Part shown: piece by piece, positions 46,297 to 55,252 of the stretch
Layout of the letters: each line of letters starts with the position of its first letter
Numbering within the stretch: the stretch's first letter is position 1
Origin: Rhizobium sp. Leaf262
GTDB taxonomy: Bacteria > Pseudomonadota > Alphaproteobacteria > Rhizobiales > Rhizobiaceae
NCBI RefSeq assembly: GCF_001422245.1
Contig: NZ_LMMM01000018.1
Coordinates: 1,088 to 65,087 of the forward strand
Direction of reading: 5' to 3'
Length of the DNA stretch: 64,000 nucleotides
The notes under the pieces: generated by a model
Told to the model about the DNA's origin: nothing
Database searches by the model: none
The model's input: the letters and a program-made list of their open reading frames with translations, nothing else
Made by a program: the position numbers and the translations under genes

Positions 46297-46375
46297 GGAG
46301 GGGTGGCGAAACAGGAACAACCGTCCAAGCCTCGGCGCGCATCGTCAGCGCCGGGACGTTCGTCATCTCACATGC

Positions 46376-46576
46376 TCAATTGTGCGGTTTGTCGGATTCC
46401 GAATTTTCCAGGATAGCTTCCTGATGATACCAGCTGTCAAAGTCTATGAATGTCTTCGGCGCTGTGACCGAAGGCACCTTTGAGATGGTATCCTTGCGCA
46501 TTCCCTTGAAGCCTGCACGGCCACCGACGGGGAACTGATAGATTGTGGCACTTTCCATATGGGGTTCGCTTCTCAT
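46376..46576 (-). CDS. gstI: GstI-like regulator of GlnII translation (DUF2735)
   Basis: 66 residues (60 if ATG 46558 is used). MESATIYQFPVGGRAGFKGM is the conserved DUF2735 opening. In Rhizobium, GstI is a small protein of about 63 residues encoded divergently upstream of glnII; it inhibits glnII translation under nitrogen excess. Position, orientation and sequence all match. No strong ribosome site lies before either ATG; the frame opens further upstream at 46651. Confidence 0.85.
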   Translation of the reverse strand: MRSEPHMESATIYQFPVGGRAGFKGMRKDTISKVPSVTAPKTFIDFDSWYHQEAILENSESDKPHN

Positions 46577-46946
46577 GACATTCACGCTTTCGTTGAATAG
46601 CCAGCTTTGTTGCCTCGTTCTGAATATACGCTCAAACACACTGAAAAACACCCCATCTGATTAAAAAAATATCACGAAGCCTAAAAAATAGGCTCATCAA
46701 AATCACCTCCGCGCAAAGAACAGTCTTTATGCAGATCGAGACCGAAATTCGGAAATTTCTGCGAAGAAAATACGCTTCGCCGATAAAACGGCATCATTTT
46801 TGACCAGAAATAGCGTTTGCCCTTGCAAAAGCATCGGAAATTGCAGGATTTTCCAAAATATCATTCGGTCGGTTTTCGCAGATTTTTGGCCCCGGCGAAT
46901 CAACGCGCTTCAAAAAATCGACGATCTACCGATCCACACCCTCAAA
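46577..46946. other. Upstream region of gstI and glnII
   Basis: Regulatory region shared by the two divergent genes, strongly A+T rich around 46650-46800. I did not find a full NtrC dyad by eye; other genes are not seen. Confidence 0.5.
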
Positions 46947-46963
46947 CTGGCACGGCGAATGCA
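46947..46963 (+). promoter_or_regulatory. Sigma54-type promoter of glnII
   Basis: CTGGCACG-GCGA-ATGCA has the invariant GG (46949-46950) and GC (46961-46962) exactly ten bases apart, with only one mismatch to the TGGCAC-N5-TTGC core. It lies about 100 bases before the glnII start. NtrC-dependent expression is known for rhizobial glnII. Confidence 0.8.
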
Positions 46964-47063
46964 TCTACCTTGGCAGCACTTGAAAGAGAGGGTGGTCTGG
47001 TAAGACCGCTTTGCTCGCATAAGGATATCAAGGCTTCGCATCTTAACCTATGAGAGGTTCGTA

Positions 47064-48098
47064 ATGACTAAGTTCAAACTCGAGTACATCTGGCTGGATG
47101 GTTACAAGCCGGTAGCAAACCTGCGCGGCAAGACGCAGATCAAGGAATTCGACGAATTCCCGACACTCGAGCAGCTTCCGCTCTGGGGCTTCGATGGCTC
47201 CTCCACGATGCAGGCCGAAGGCCATAGCTCGGATTGCGTTCTGAAGCCTGTAGCCATCTATCCAGACCCGGCCCGCACCAACGGCGCACTCGTCATGTGC
47301 GAAGTCATGATGCCGGACGGCGTCACGCCGCACGCGTCCAACAGCCGCGCAACGATCCTTGACGACGAAGGCGCATGGTTCGGCTTCGAGCAGGAATACT
47401 TCTTCTACGAAGATGGCCGTCCGCTCGGCTTCCCTGAGCAGGGTTACCCAGCGCCACAGGGCCCATACTACACAGGCGTCGGCTACAAGAACGTTGGCTC
47501 CATCGCCCGCGAAATCGTTGAAGAGCACCTCGACCTCTGCCTGGAAGCCGGCATCAACCACGAAGGCATCAACGCCGAAGTGGCCAAGGGCCAGTGGGAA
47601 TTCCAAGTCTTCGGCAAGGGCTCCAAGAGCGCTGCCGACCAGATCTGGATCGCGCGTTACCTGCTTCTTCGCCTTTGCGAAAAGTACGGCATCGACGTCG
47701 AGTTCCATTGCAAGCCACTCGGCGACACCGACTGGAACGGTTCTGGCATGCACTGCAACTTCTCCACCAAGTTCATGCGTGAGGTTGGCGGCAAGGAATA
47801 TTTCGAAGCGCTTATGGCTGCTTTCGAAAAGAACTGGAAAGAGCACATCGACGTTTACGGCCCGGACAACCATCTGCGCCTGACCGGCAAGCATGAAACA
47901 GCGCCCTGGAACAAGTTCTCCTACGGCATTGCTGACCGTGGCGCCTCGATCCGCGTTCCGCACTCCTTCGTCAACAACGGCTACAAGGGTTACCTTGAAG
48001 ACCGTCGTCCGAACTCCCAGGGCTGCCCTTACCAGATCGCCTCCGTCGTTCTGAAGACGATTGCAGAAGTGCCGCTCGCAAAGTCGGCTGCTGCTTAA
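47064..48098 (+). CDS. glnII: Glutamine synthetase II (eukaryote-type)
   Basis: 344 residues, the length of the eukaryote-like GSII family, with KLEYIWLDGYKPVANLRGKT at the start, GFDGSSTMQAEG, EQEYFFYEDG in the glutamate-binding region, and GSGMHCNFSTKFMR. It makes glutamine from glutamate and ammonium; rhizobia carry it beside GSI and use it when nitrogen is scarce. A sigma54-type promoter lies upstream and a terminator downstream, so it is monocistronic. Confidence 0.97.
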   Translation: MTKFKLEYIWLDGYKPVANLRGKTQIKEFDEFPTLEQLPLWGFDGSSTMQAEGHSSDCVLKPVAIYPDPARTNGALVMCEVMMPDGVTPHASNSRATILDDEGAWFGFEQEYFFYEDGRPLGFPEQGYPAPQGPYYTGVGYKNVGSIAREIVEEHLDLCLEAGINHEGINAEVAKGQWEFQVFGKGSKSAADQIWIARYLLLRLCEKYGIDVEFHCKPLGDTDWNGSGMHCNFSTKFMREVGGKEYFEALMAAFEKNWKEHIDVYGPDNHLRLTGKHETAPWNKFSYGIADRGASIRVPHSFVNNGYKGYLEDRRPNSQGCPYQIASVVLKTIAEVPLAKSAAA

Positions 48099-48104
48099 TA
48101 CCTG

Positions 48105-48137
48105 AAATGGCGTCGCTCGATCCGGGCGACGCCATTT
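48105..48137 (+). terminator. glnII terminator
   Basis: Perfect 12-bp stem (48105-48116 with 48126-48137), 9-base loop, followed by TT. Confidence 0.85.
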
Positions 48138-48252
48138 TTCTGTCCAGAGTCCGCAATTGCGAACGGCTGGTCGCTCAGTTGACCTTTCTCCCTCCTCTTC
48201 GCCGCGCGTATTCTTTGCGCTGACGGAACCAATCAAACCGGGATGGCGAGCG

Positions 48253-49023
48253 ATGGGCATTCTCCAAAAATTCTCTCTGGAAAACCGCACGGCCATTATC
48301 ACCGGCAGCGGGCGCGGTCTCGGCTTTGAGATTGCCAAGGCCTTTACCGAGGCGGGTGCGCATGTTTGGCTGACCGGACGTAACGCCGATACGCTGCAAG
48401 CATCGGTCGACATCCTGCGCAACGCAGGCGGAAAAGCCGACTACGCCGCCTTCAATATAGCGGACACTGCCGCTGGCAGCGATCTCGTCCGCCGCATCAT
48501 GGATGAGGTCGGACACCTCGATATTCTCGTCAACAATGTCGGTGCGCGCGACCGTCGTCCGCTGCGCGACTTTAGGGACGAGGACGTATTCGATCTCATC
48601 CGCACCGACCTCACCTCCTCCATCTGCCTGTCGCGGGATGCGGCGGAAGCCATGACGGTAAATAGTTACGGGCGCATCATCACCATTACCTCCATCCTCG
48701 GTCATGTGGTGCGACCGGGCGATGCGATTTACCCCGTCGCAAAACAGGGACTAACCGGATTGATGCGTAGCATTGCCGTTGAATATGGCGCACTTGGCAT
48801 TACCAGCAACGCCATCGCACCCGGCATGTTCGCCACGGAAACCAACGCAGCCCTTGCCGAAGACCCGGATATGCTGGCCTTCGCCAAGATGCGTGTTCCC
48901 CTGGAGCGTTGGGGAAAGCCGGATGAGATCGCTGGCGCAGCGCTATTTTTGGCCAGCGATGCGGCCTCCTTCGTCAATGGCCATGTCCTGACTGTGGATG
49001 GCGGCATGTCGGTGCGACTTTGA
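48253..49023 (+). CDS. Short-chain dehydrogenase/reductase
   Basis: 256 residues. Classical SDR: cofactor motif TGSGRGLG, NNVG structural motif, catalytic Ser in TITSILG and YPVAK (YxxxK), C-terminal NGHVLTVDGGMS. The closest relatives by pattern are gluconate 5-dehydrogenase-like and ketoacyl-reductase-like enzymes; substrate unknown. ATG 48253 begins the conserved part; the frame opens at 48157. Confidence 0.86.
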   Translation: MGILQKFSLENRTAIITGSGRGLGFEIAKAFTEAGAHVWLTGRNADTLQASVDILRNAGGKADYAAFNIADTAAGSDLVRRIMDEVGHLDILVNNVGARDRRPLRDFRDEDVFDLIRTDLTSSICLSRDAAEAMTVNSYGRIITITSILGHVVRPGDAIYPVAKQGLTGLMRSIAVEYGALGITSNAIAPGMFATETNAALAEDPDMLAFAKMRVPLERWGKPDEIAGAALFLASDAASFVNGHVLTVDGGMSVRL

Positions 49024-49117
49024 AACAAACACTCCCGTATTTTCCTTGCAAACAAAGGTCTTTGGCTGGAAACTGCACAATTGAGCATCACACCCAAAAA
49101 GGCGCTGGTTTTTAGGC

Positions 49118-52100
49118 ATGGCCGCACGGCAACGCATCATCCCCGTCAGGCGCGAATATAACCGTTGGGTCGCCAACCAGACGCTGGAAGATTACGCGCT
49201 GCGCTTTACCGCCAAAAGCGCGCGGCAGTTTTCCTCCAGCCGCATTTCCCACACCGCCATCGGCGCTATATCGTTTCTGGCGCTGGAAGCCATCGGCGGC
49301 GCGATTACACTGTCCTATGGCACCACGAATGCCTTCTTCGCCATCCTCGTCGCTGCCACCGTCATGCTGGCGGTGGGTGTGCCGATCAGCCGTTACGCCA
49401 TCCGCTACGGCGTCGATATCGATCTACTGACGCGCGGTGCGAGCTTCGGCTATATCGGCTCCACCATCACCTCGCTCATCTACGCCGCCTTTACCTTCAT
49501 GCTCTTTGCCATCGAGGCATCGATCATGTCCGGCGCGCTGGAACTGGCGCTCGGCATACCCTTGTGGATCGGCTATATCATCTCGGCCGTCATGGTCATT
49601 CCGCTCGTCACCCACGGCGTGCGGCTGATCAGCCGTTTCCAGATCATCACCCAGCCCTTCTGGATCATCCTCAACATCCTGCCCTTCATCTTCATCGCCT
49701 TTATGGACTGGGGCAAATTCGATCTTTGGCGGGCTTTTGCGGGTATTCACCACGCTTCCGGCCCGCCGGGGACGACAGCGGATTTCAACCTCATCGAATT
49801 CGGTGCGGCGTCCGCCGTCATTCTGGCGCTGATGTCGCAGATCGGGGAGCAGGTGGATTTCCTTCGCTTCCTGCCTGCCGATGGCAAGCTGAAACTGCGG
49901 CATCGCTTTGCGGTGTTTCTCGCAGGGGCTGGCTGGGTTCTGGTCGGTGTACCGAAACTGCTGGCAGGCTCCTTCCTGGTGGTACTGACCTTCAGTTCCG
50001 GCGTTCCTGTCGATCGCGCCGCCGATCCCTCGCAAATGTATCTGACCGCCTTCGGCTATATGATCCCCAACGAGAACGCCGCTTTGTTGCTGATGGTGGC
50101 TTTCGTCGTCGTCTCGCAGCTCAAGATCAACGTCATGAACGCCTATGCCGGGTCGCTGGCATGGTCGAACTTCTTTTCCCGTCTCACCCACAGCCACCCG
50201 GGCCGCGTCGTCTGGCTGGTCTTCAACGTCCTGATCGCGCTGCTGTTGATGGAACTCGGCATCTACCGGCTGCTGGAGGAAACGCTCGGCATCTTCTCCA
50301 TCATCGCCATGGCGTGGCTCTGCACCATCTCAGCCGATCTCTTCATCAACAAGCCACTCGGCCTTGCGCCGCCGGGCATCGAGTTCAAACGTGCGCATCT
50401 CTACGACATCAACCCTGTCGGAGTCGGCACCATGGCGCTGTCTGCCACCATTGCGCTGACGGCTCATTTCGGCCTGTTCGGTACGCTGGCCGCATCGCTT
50501 GCGCCCTACCTCACCCTCATCGTCGCCTTCACCGTCTCCCCGCTGATTGCCTGGGGCACGAAGGGAAAATTCTACCTTGCGCGCAAGCCGCGACAGACGT
50601 GGAAACTGGAAAGCAGCATCACCTGCTCCATCTGCGAACATCCGTTCGAGCCAGAGGACATGGCCTGGTGCCCCGCTTATGCCGCGCCAATCTGTTCGCT
50701 CTGCTGCTCGCTGGACAGCCGCTGCCATGATATGTGCAAGCCCAAGGCCAAGCTGAACTATCAGGTCGCCACCGTCGCACGCGCGTTCCTGCCGAATGAT
50801 CTGGTGGCCCGCCTCGCCACCCGGCTGGGGCGCTATGCCATGTCGGCGGCGCTGGCCATCATCGTCTTGGGCGCAACGCTGGCCCTGATTGCGCATCAGG
50901 TTGGCACCTCCTCCCCCGCCACTGTGGATGTGGTCAACCGCACGATCCTTGCGGTCTTCTTCGTCTTTGCCGTCATCGCCGGTATCGTCTGCTGGTTTCT
51001 GGTTCTCGCCCATGACAGCCGCGTCGTGGCGGAGGAAGAATCCTCGCGCCAGAACACGCTTTTGCTAAAGGAAATCGCTGCACACAAAAAGACTGACGCC
51101 GCACTACAGAACGCCAAGGACACGGCGGAAGCTGCCAATCGCGCGAAAAGCCGCTACGTCGTCGGCCTTAGCCATGAATTGCGCACGCCGCTGAACGCCG
51201 TTCTCGGCTACGCGCAAATCCTAGAGCGCGACGACACCATTCCTCAGCCGCGCCAGTCCGCCATCAAGGTCATCCGCCGCTCCGCCGACCACCTGTCGGG
51301 ACTGATCGATGGCCTCTTGGATATTTCCAAGATCGAAGCGGGCCGCCTGCAGGTCTATTCCAACGAAATCAACATTCAGGATTTTCTCGACCAGATCATC
51401 GATCTCTTCCGCCCGCAGGCGCAGGCAAAGGGGCTAGATCTGCTGCACGAGCGCGCCCGCGCGCTGCCGCAATATGTTCGCACCGACGAGAAGCGCCTTC
51501 GCCAGATTCTCGTCAATCTTCTGTCCAACGCCATCAAGTTCACCGATGCAGGGCAAGTGCGCTTCGATGTCGCCTATCGCAGCCAGGTCGCGACCTTCAC
51601 CATTTCCGATACGGGACGCGGCATCGCCGAGAAGGATTTGAGCCGTATCTACGAACCGTTCCAGCGCGGTGAGGCCGAAAGCATCCGCCCCATGCCGGGC
51701 CTTGGCCTTGGGCTGACCATCACCCAGCTGTTGACCAACACGCTGGGCGGTGAAATTTCCGTGGTCAGCGAAAAAGACAAGGGCTCAACCTTCAAGGTGC
51801 GGCTAATGCTCTCGGCGGTGGATCGTCCCAGCACCGCGCCTGCGCCGGAAAAAACCATCGTCTCCTATTCCGGCCCGCGCCGCACCATCGTCGTGGTTGA
51901 CGATAATGAGGATCATCGCGAATTGATGCGCGAGGTGCTTGGCCCGCTCGATTTCGTGGTGCTGACGGCCCAAAGCGGCCCGGATTGCCTGACGCTCATC
52001 GAAGGCGTCAAACCCGACCTGTTCCTGATCGATATTTCCATGCCCGGCATGAGCGGTTGGCAACTTGTGACGAAGCTGCGGGAGGCGGGCCAGACTGCGC

Positions 52101-52516
52101 CTCTCATCATGCTCTCGGCCAATATTGGCGATGGTTCGATCGCTGGCGCGGGCGAGGACAATCACAACGACACGATTGCCAAGCCGGTCGATATCCGCCG
52201 CCTGTGCGACAAGCTCGCCGTGCATCTGGGCCTGACATGGGTTTATGATACGGATGCCCCTGCCCTGACCACGCCCGCCAGGGCCGAGATCACCACGCCT
52301 GGGCCATCGCACATCAAGGATTTGCAGCAGCTGGGTGAAATCGGCTATATCAGAGGCATCGAGGCGAAGCTTGCCGACCTCGCCCGCACTTCTGAAAATC
52401 TGGCCTTCACCGAAGAACTGACGGGCTACGTGCAGTCCTTCGATATGGCGGGCTACGCCGCCTTTCTCAACCGTTTTGAGAACCAGCCCAGCATCAAAAA
52501 GGAGCGTCAGCCATGA
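49118..52516 (+). CDS. NCS1-transporter-fused hybrid histidine kinase
   Basis: 1132 residues. The first ~490 form a 12-helix domain of the nucleobase/cation symporter 1 type (SLGxG-like FLALEAIGGAITLSYGTTNA; GVDIDLLTRGASFGYIGSTI). Next, about 503-540 carry nine cysteines and two His in a zinc-like cluster (TCSICEHPFEP .. PICSLCCSLDSRCHDMCKP). One or two membrane helices follow (to about 645), then HisKA (His 686 in SHELRTPLNAVLGY), HATPase (NLLSNAIKF, DTGRGI, GLGLGL) and a REC domain (phospho-Asp about 972 in FLIDISMPGM). It probably senses a purine- or hydantoin-like compound or its transport. The response regulator gene overlaps its stop. Confidence 0.88.
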   Translation: MAARQRIIPVRREYNRWVANQTLEDYALRFTAKSARQFSSSRISHTAIGAISFLALEAIGGAITLSYGTTNAFFAILVAATVMLAVGVPISRYAIRYGVDIDLLTRGASFGYIGSTITSLIYAAFTFMLFAIEASIMSGALELALGIPLWIGYIISAVMVIPLVTHGVRLISRFQIITQPFWIILNILPFIFIAFMDWGKFDLWRAFAGIHHASGPPGTTADFNLIEFGAASAVILALMSQIGEQVDFLRFLPADGKLKLRHRFAVFLAGAGWVLVGVPKLLAGSFLVVLTFSSGVPVDRAADPSQMYLTAFGYMIPNENAALLLMVAFVVVSQLKINVMNAYAGSLAWSNFFSRLTHSHPGRVVWLVFNVLIALLLMELGIYRLLEETLGIFSIIAMAWLCTISADLFINKPLGLAPPGIEFKRAHLYDINPVGVGTMALSATIALTAHFGLFGTLAASLAPYLTLIVAFTVSPLIAWGTKGKFYLARKPRQTWKLESSITCSICEHPFEPEDMAWCPAYAAPICSLCCSLDSRCHDMCKPKAKLNYQVATVARAFLPNDLVARLATRLGRYAMSAALAIIVLGATLALIAHQVGTSSPATVDVVNRTILAVFFVFAVIAGIVCWFLVLAHDSRVVAEEESSRQNTLLLKEIAAHKKTDAALQNAKDTAEAANRAKSRYVVGLSHELRTPLNAVLGYAQILERDDTIPQPRQSAIKVIRRSADHLSGLIDGLLDISKIEAGRLQVYSNEINIQDFLDQIIDLFRPQAQAKGLDLLHERARALPQYVRTDEKRLRQILVNLLSNAIKFTDAGQVRFDVAYRSQVATFTISDTGRGIAEKDLSRIYEPFQRGEAESIRPMPGLGLGLTITQLLTNTLGGEISVVSEKDKGSTFKVRLMLSAVDRPSTAPAPEKTIVSYSGPRRTIVVVDDNEDHRELMREVLGPLDFVVLTAQSGPDCLTLIEGVKPDLFLIDISMPGMSGWQLVTKLREAGQTAPLIMLSANIGDGSIAGAGEDNHNDTIAKPVDIRRLCDKLAVHLGLTWVYDTDAPALTTPARAEITTPGPSHIKDLQQLGEIGYIRGIEAKLADLARTSENLAFTEELTGYVQSFDMAGYAAFLNRFENQPSIKKERQP

Positions 52517-53439
52517 GCGTCCCGTCTGCCGCGCTAGCGAAGGATATCGTTCTTCTGGTGGATGATAGCCCGGACGCGCTGGGCTTCCTGACCGATGCGC
52601 TGGAACAATCCGGCTTTTCCGTTCTGATCGCCACCTCCGGGCAATCGGCCCTCAACATCGCAGAGCGCATCACCCCCGATATCATCCTGCTGGACGCCGT
52701 TATGCCATCAATGGATGGTTTCGAAACCTGCACGCGGCTGAAAGCCAACGCGGCGGTCACGCAGGTGCCGGTCATCTTCATGACCGGGCTGACCGAGACG
52801 GAACATGTGGTGCGGGCGTTGGAATCCGGCGGTGTCGATTATCTGACGAAGCCGATCAATATCGATGAGCTGCGCGCTCGCATCCGCGTCCACCTGTCCA
52901 ATGCCCGTTCCGCTCAAAGTGCGCGCGTGGCGCTGGATGCCGCAGGTCGCCACCTGCTGGCGGTGCGCGCAAACGGTGCCATTCACTGGTCGACGCCACA
53001 AGCAACGCGGCTGGTCAATGCTGCGACAGGTCGTGATGACGGGCTGGAAATCGTGACTCAGCATATCGCAGGATGGCTCGCCAATCGCGGAAACGACGTA
53101 CCGCGTGATGCGCCGCTGACCATTCAACAGGCGGATCGGGCCACACTGCAACTGACGTTTCTTGGTGCGATGGGGCCGGATGAGCATCTGTTCCGGCTGA
53201 CGGCTGCGAGCGACAAGCCTGCCGACGCGATGCTGCGCCAGCATTTCGCTCTGACGGTCAGGGAATCTGAAGTGCTGCTCTGGATCGCCAAGGGCAAGTC
53301 CAACCGGGATATCGGCGATATTCTTGGCCTCTCTTCCCGCACGGTGAACAAGCATCTGGAGCAGATTTACGTCAAACTCGGCGTCGAGAATCGCGCCTCC
53401 GCGGCCGTGAAGGCCGCTCATATTTTGCACGAAACATAA
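52513..53439 (+). CDS. LuxR-type response regulator
   Basis: 308 residues: N-terminal REC (Asp in ILLDAVMPSMDG near residue 60, Lys in YLTKPINIDEL), a middle region of unknown role, and a C-terminal LuxR/FixJ helix-turn-helix (SNRDIGDILGLSSRTVNKHL). The ATG overlaps the kinase stop (ATGA), so the two are a cognate pair. The REC of the kinase and this REC suggest a phosphorelay or branched signalling. No target gene is evident here. Confidence 0.92.
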   Translation: MSVPSAALAKDIVLLVDDSPDALGFLTDALEQSGFSVLIATSGQSALNIAERITPDIILLDAVMPSMDGFETCTRLKANAAVTQVPVIFMTGLTETEHVVRALESGGVDYLTKPINIDELRARIRVHLSNARSAQSARVALDAAGRHLLAVRANGAIHWSTPQATRLVNAATGRDDGLEIVTQHIAGWLANRGNDVPRDAPLTIQQADRATLQLTFLGAMGPDEHLFRLTAASDKPADAMLRQHFALTVRESEVLLWIAKGKSNRDIGDILGLSSRTVNKHLEQIYVKLGVENRASAAVKAAHILHET

Positions 53440-53468
53440 AAAACGGGTGCGCAATCCGCACCCGTTTT
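53440..53468. terminator. Bidirectional terminator
   Basis: Perfect 12-bp stem (53440-53451 with 53457-53468), 5-base loop, A run before and T run after, between convergent genes. Confidence 0.85.
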
Positions 53469-53489
53469 CCGATCACCGTCGAGAGCCGA

Positions 53490-53723
53490 TTAACGGCAGA
53501 CGCGGGTTTCCTTGATGACGACGCGGCCATGGTGATGCGTACGAACCTTCTTGACGAAGCAATCGCGAGCAACACGATGGTGGTGGCGAGGGCGATACTC
53601 TTCGCGCATCGGGGTGCGGACCTTCTGCGTGGTGGTAACAGTCACTGTATCAGCGTAGGAAGGTGCCGAAAAAACAAAGACGGAAGAAACTGCAATCAAA
53701 GACGAGATCAGAAGAGTTTTCAT
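53490..53723 (-). CDS. Small basic secreted protein
   Basis: 77 residues with a signal peptide (MKTLLISSLIAVSSVFVFSA..SYA) and a short mature part rich in Arg and His (EYRPRHHHRVARDCFVKKVR) with two cysteines. Family not recognised. AGAGG lies before ATG 53723, although the frame opens at 53936. Might bind metal, nucleic acid or membrane lipid; no evidence to choose. Confidence 0.75.
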   Translation of the reverse strand: MKTLLISSLIAVSSVFVFSAPSYADTVTVTTTQKVRTPMREEYRPRHHHRVARDCFVKKVRTHHHGRVVIKETRVCR

Positions 53724-53853
53724 GTCAGTACCTCTTGGTTGGGGTGCAGAAAAACGTTCAATACCCCGTCCGGTTCCAGCCAAAAACATTAATACTGCGT
53801 AATGTACGGCTCTAAGAAAAACTCTATCTTCCCAGCAACATAGGAGAGTTGAT

Positions 53854-54399
53854 ATTAGCAAAACCACAAGTAACTTCGTCGTCCTTTCCGGATGCTCCGG
53901 TGGTGGGAAATCGACCCTGCTGGAAGAGTTGGCCAAACGCGGTCATGCTATCGTCGAGGAGCCTGGTCGGCGCATTGTAAAGGCCGTGATAGACCATGGC
54001 GGAAGCGCCTTACCGTGGATCGACATGGAGGCTTTTGCCCGCCGCGCGATTGCTCTGTCCATAGAGGATCGATCAAAGGCACCCAAATCCGGCTGGGTCT
54101 TTTTTGACCGAAGTTTGGTGGATGCGGCCTCGGCACTGCGCCATATTTGCGGTGACGACTTTATCGAAAAGCTGGCCCACGACCACCGTTATAATAGATG
54201 TGTTTTCCTGACGCCGCCATGGCCGGAAATCTACCAGATGGATGGAGAGCGGCAGCACGGCTTTACAGCGGCGGTGGAAGAATATGACCGGCTGCTCCGC
54301 GATTATGCAGAACTGAGCTACGAAACCAGAATACTCCCGAAATCGACGCCATCGGAACGCGCCGCATTTCTTCTGCAAACGTTGGAGGGCAAACCTTAA
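53854..54399 (+). CDS. Small P-loop ATPase (AAA family) with a probable ATT start
   Basis: About 181 residues. Walker A SGCSGGGKST lies near residue 12, followed by GHAIVEEPGRRIVKAVI and a late helical part, as in the AAA_28 group. Between an in-frame stop at 53800-53802 and the Walker A there is no ATG, GTG or TTG; ATT 53854 has TAGGAG seven bases upstream and is the best start. TTG 53929 lies after Walker A and would truncate it. Function unknown; the last four bases overlap the convergent deacetylase gene. Confidence 0.75.
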   Translation: MSKTTSNFVVLSGCSGGGKSTLLEELAKRGHAIVEEPGRRIVKAVIDHGGSALPWIDMEAFARRAIALSIEDRSKAPKSGWVFFDRSLVDAASALRHICGDDFIEKLAHDHRYNRCVFLTPPWPEIYQMDGERQHGFTAAVEEYDRLLRDYAELSYETRILPKSTPSERAAFLLQTLEGKP

Positions 54400-55112
54400 C
54401 GACGTTCGAGAAGTTGCGACACGGTGACGAATGAGAAACCGCGTTGCCGCAACCCCTCGATGATCTGAGGCAGCGCCTGTCTGGAAACGTCCCGGCTGCG
54501 ATACATCACATGCATGAGGATGATCGACCCGTTTTTCGCATTGTCGATCACGTATTTTGCCAAGGCATCGGGATTGTCGGCAACATCAGGAAAAGACTCC
54601 GGCTCGACATCCCACATGATCGTCTTGCGACCGTGCTCGGACAGATACCACGGCAGTGCCAGCAGTTTCTTGCCGAATGGCGGTCGAAACAGGATTTCAC
54701 CCTCATAGCCGGCGGCACGAATGGCCGCTTCCGTGCGTTCTATCTCATCCTTGACAGTGGATGGACTGACCCACGCCATGTTGAAATGTGAATAGGAGTG
54801 ATTGCCGATTTCATGGCCCGCTGCGGCAATCAGCCGGGCCTGAGCCAGATTTTCTGCGATTTCCCGACCGGTCAAAAAGAAAGTTCCGGTCACGTCCCGA
54901 TCCTTGAGAAGGGTGAGGACCTCCTTGGTGAAGCGGGGCGACGGACCATCATCGAACGTCAGCGCCACAATCGGCTTGTCCGTTTCGACACGCGAGACGA
55001 TTTCTCCGAACAATTGCGTGGTGCGCGACTTACTGAAGAGATGAAGGCCGAAGAGCAATGCCACCAGCGTCGCCACAATCAGGACAAGAGGCACCCACTG
55101 TCTGAATAGCAT
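54396..55112 (-). CDS. Polysaccharide deacetylase family protein
   Basis: 238 residues. An N-terminal membrane anchor (WVPLVLIVATLVALLFGLHL) precedes a NodB-fold domain: PIVALTFDDGPS (metal Asp pair), GHEIGNHSYSHF (metal His pair), LFRPPFG and IILMHV. It removes acetyl groups from an extracellular or cell-wall glycan. GGAG lies five bases before ATG 55112; GTG 55118 is possible. Confidence 0.91.
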   Translation of the reverse strand: MLFRQWVPLVLIVATLVALLFGLHLFSKSRTTQLFGEIVSRVETDKPIVALTFDDGPSPRFTKEVLTLLKDRDVTGTFFLTGREIAENLAQARLIAAAGHEIGNHSYSHFNMAWVSPSTVKDEIERTEAAIRAAGYEGEILFRPPFGKKLLALPWYLSEHGRKTIMWDVEPESFPDVADNPDALAKYVIDNAKNGSIILMHVMYRSRDVSRQALPQIIEGLRQRGFSFVTVSQLLERR

Positions 55113-55203
55113 TACCACTCCGCATTGTATTTTTCATTGGCGATGTTGTTACGCGCCTTGGTGTCGCCTTTGTGGCACGGCTGAAAGCTCTCGTACGTAA
55201 AAC

Positions 55204-55232
55204 AAAAAAAGCCCGGCATCGCTGCCGGGCTT
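55204..55232 (-). terminator. livK terminator
   Basis: GCCCGGCA-TCGC-TGCCGGGC (55211-55230) read on the minus strand is followed by seven T, 20 bases after the livK stop. Confidence 0.88.
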
Positions 55233-55252
55233 CGAATGACGATATTTGAGGC

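Noticed and set aside
46376-46651. Full 91-residue version of GstI starting at 46651
   Set aside because: The extra N-terminal residues are not typical of the family, and known GstI is about 63 residues.
47043-48422. 459-residue minus-strand open frame
   Set aside because: Shadow of glnII, which is certain from its sequence.
53929-54399. ATPase starting at TTG 53929
   Set aside because: This would remove the Walker A motif encoded just upstream in the same frame.
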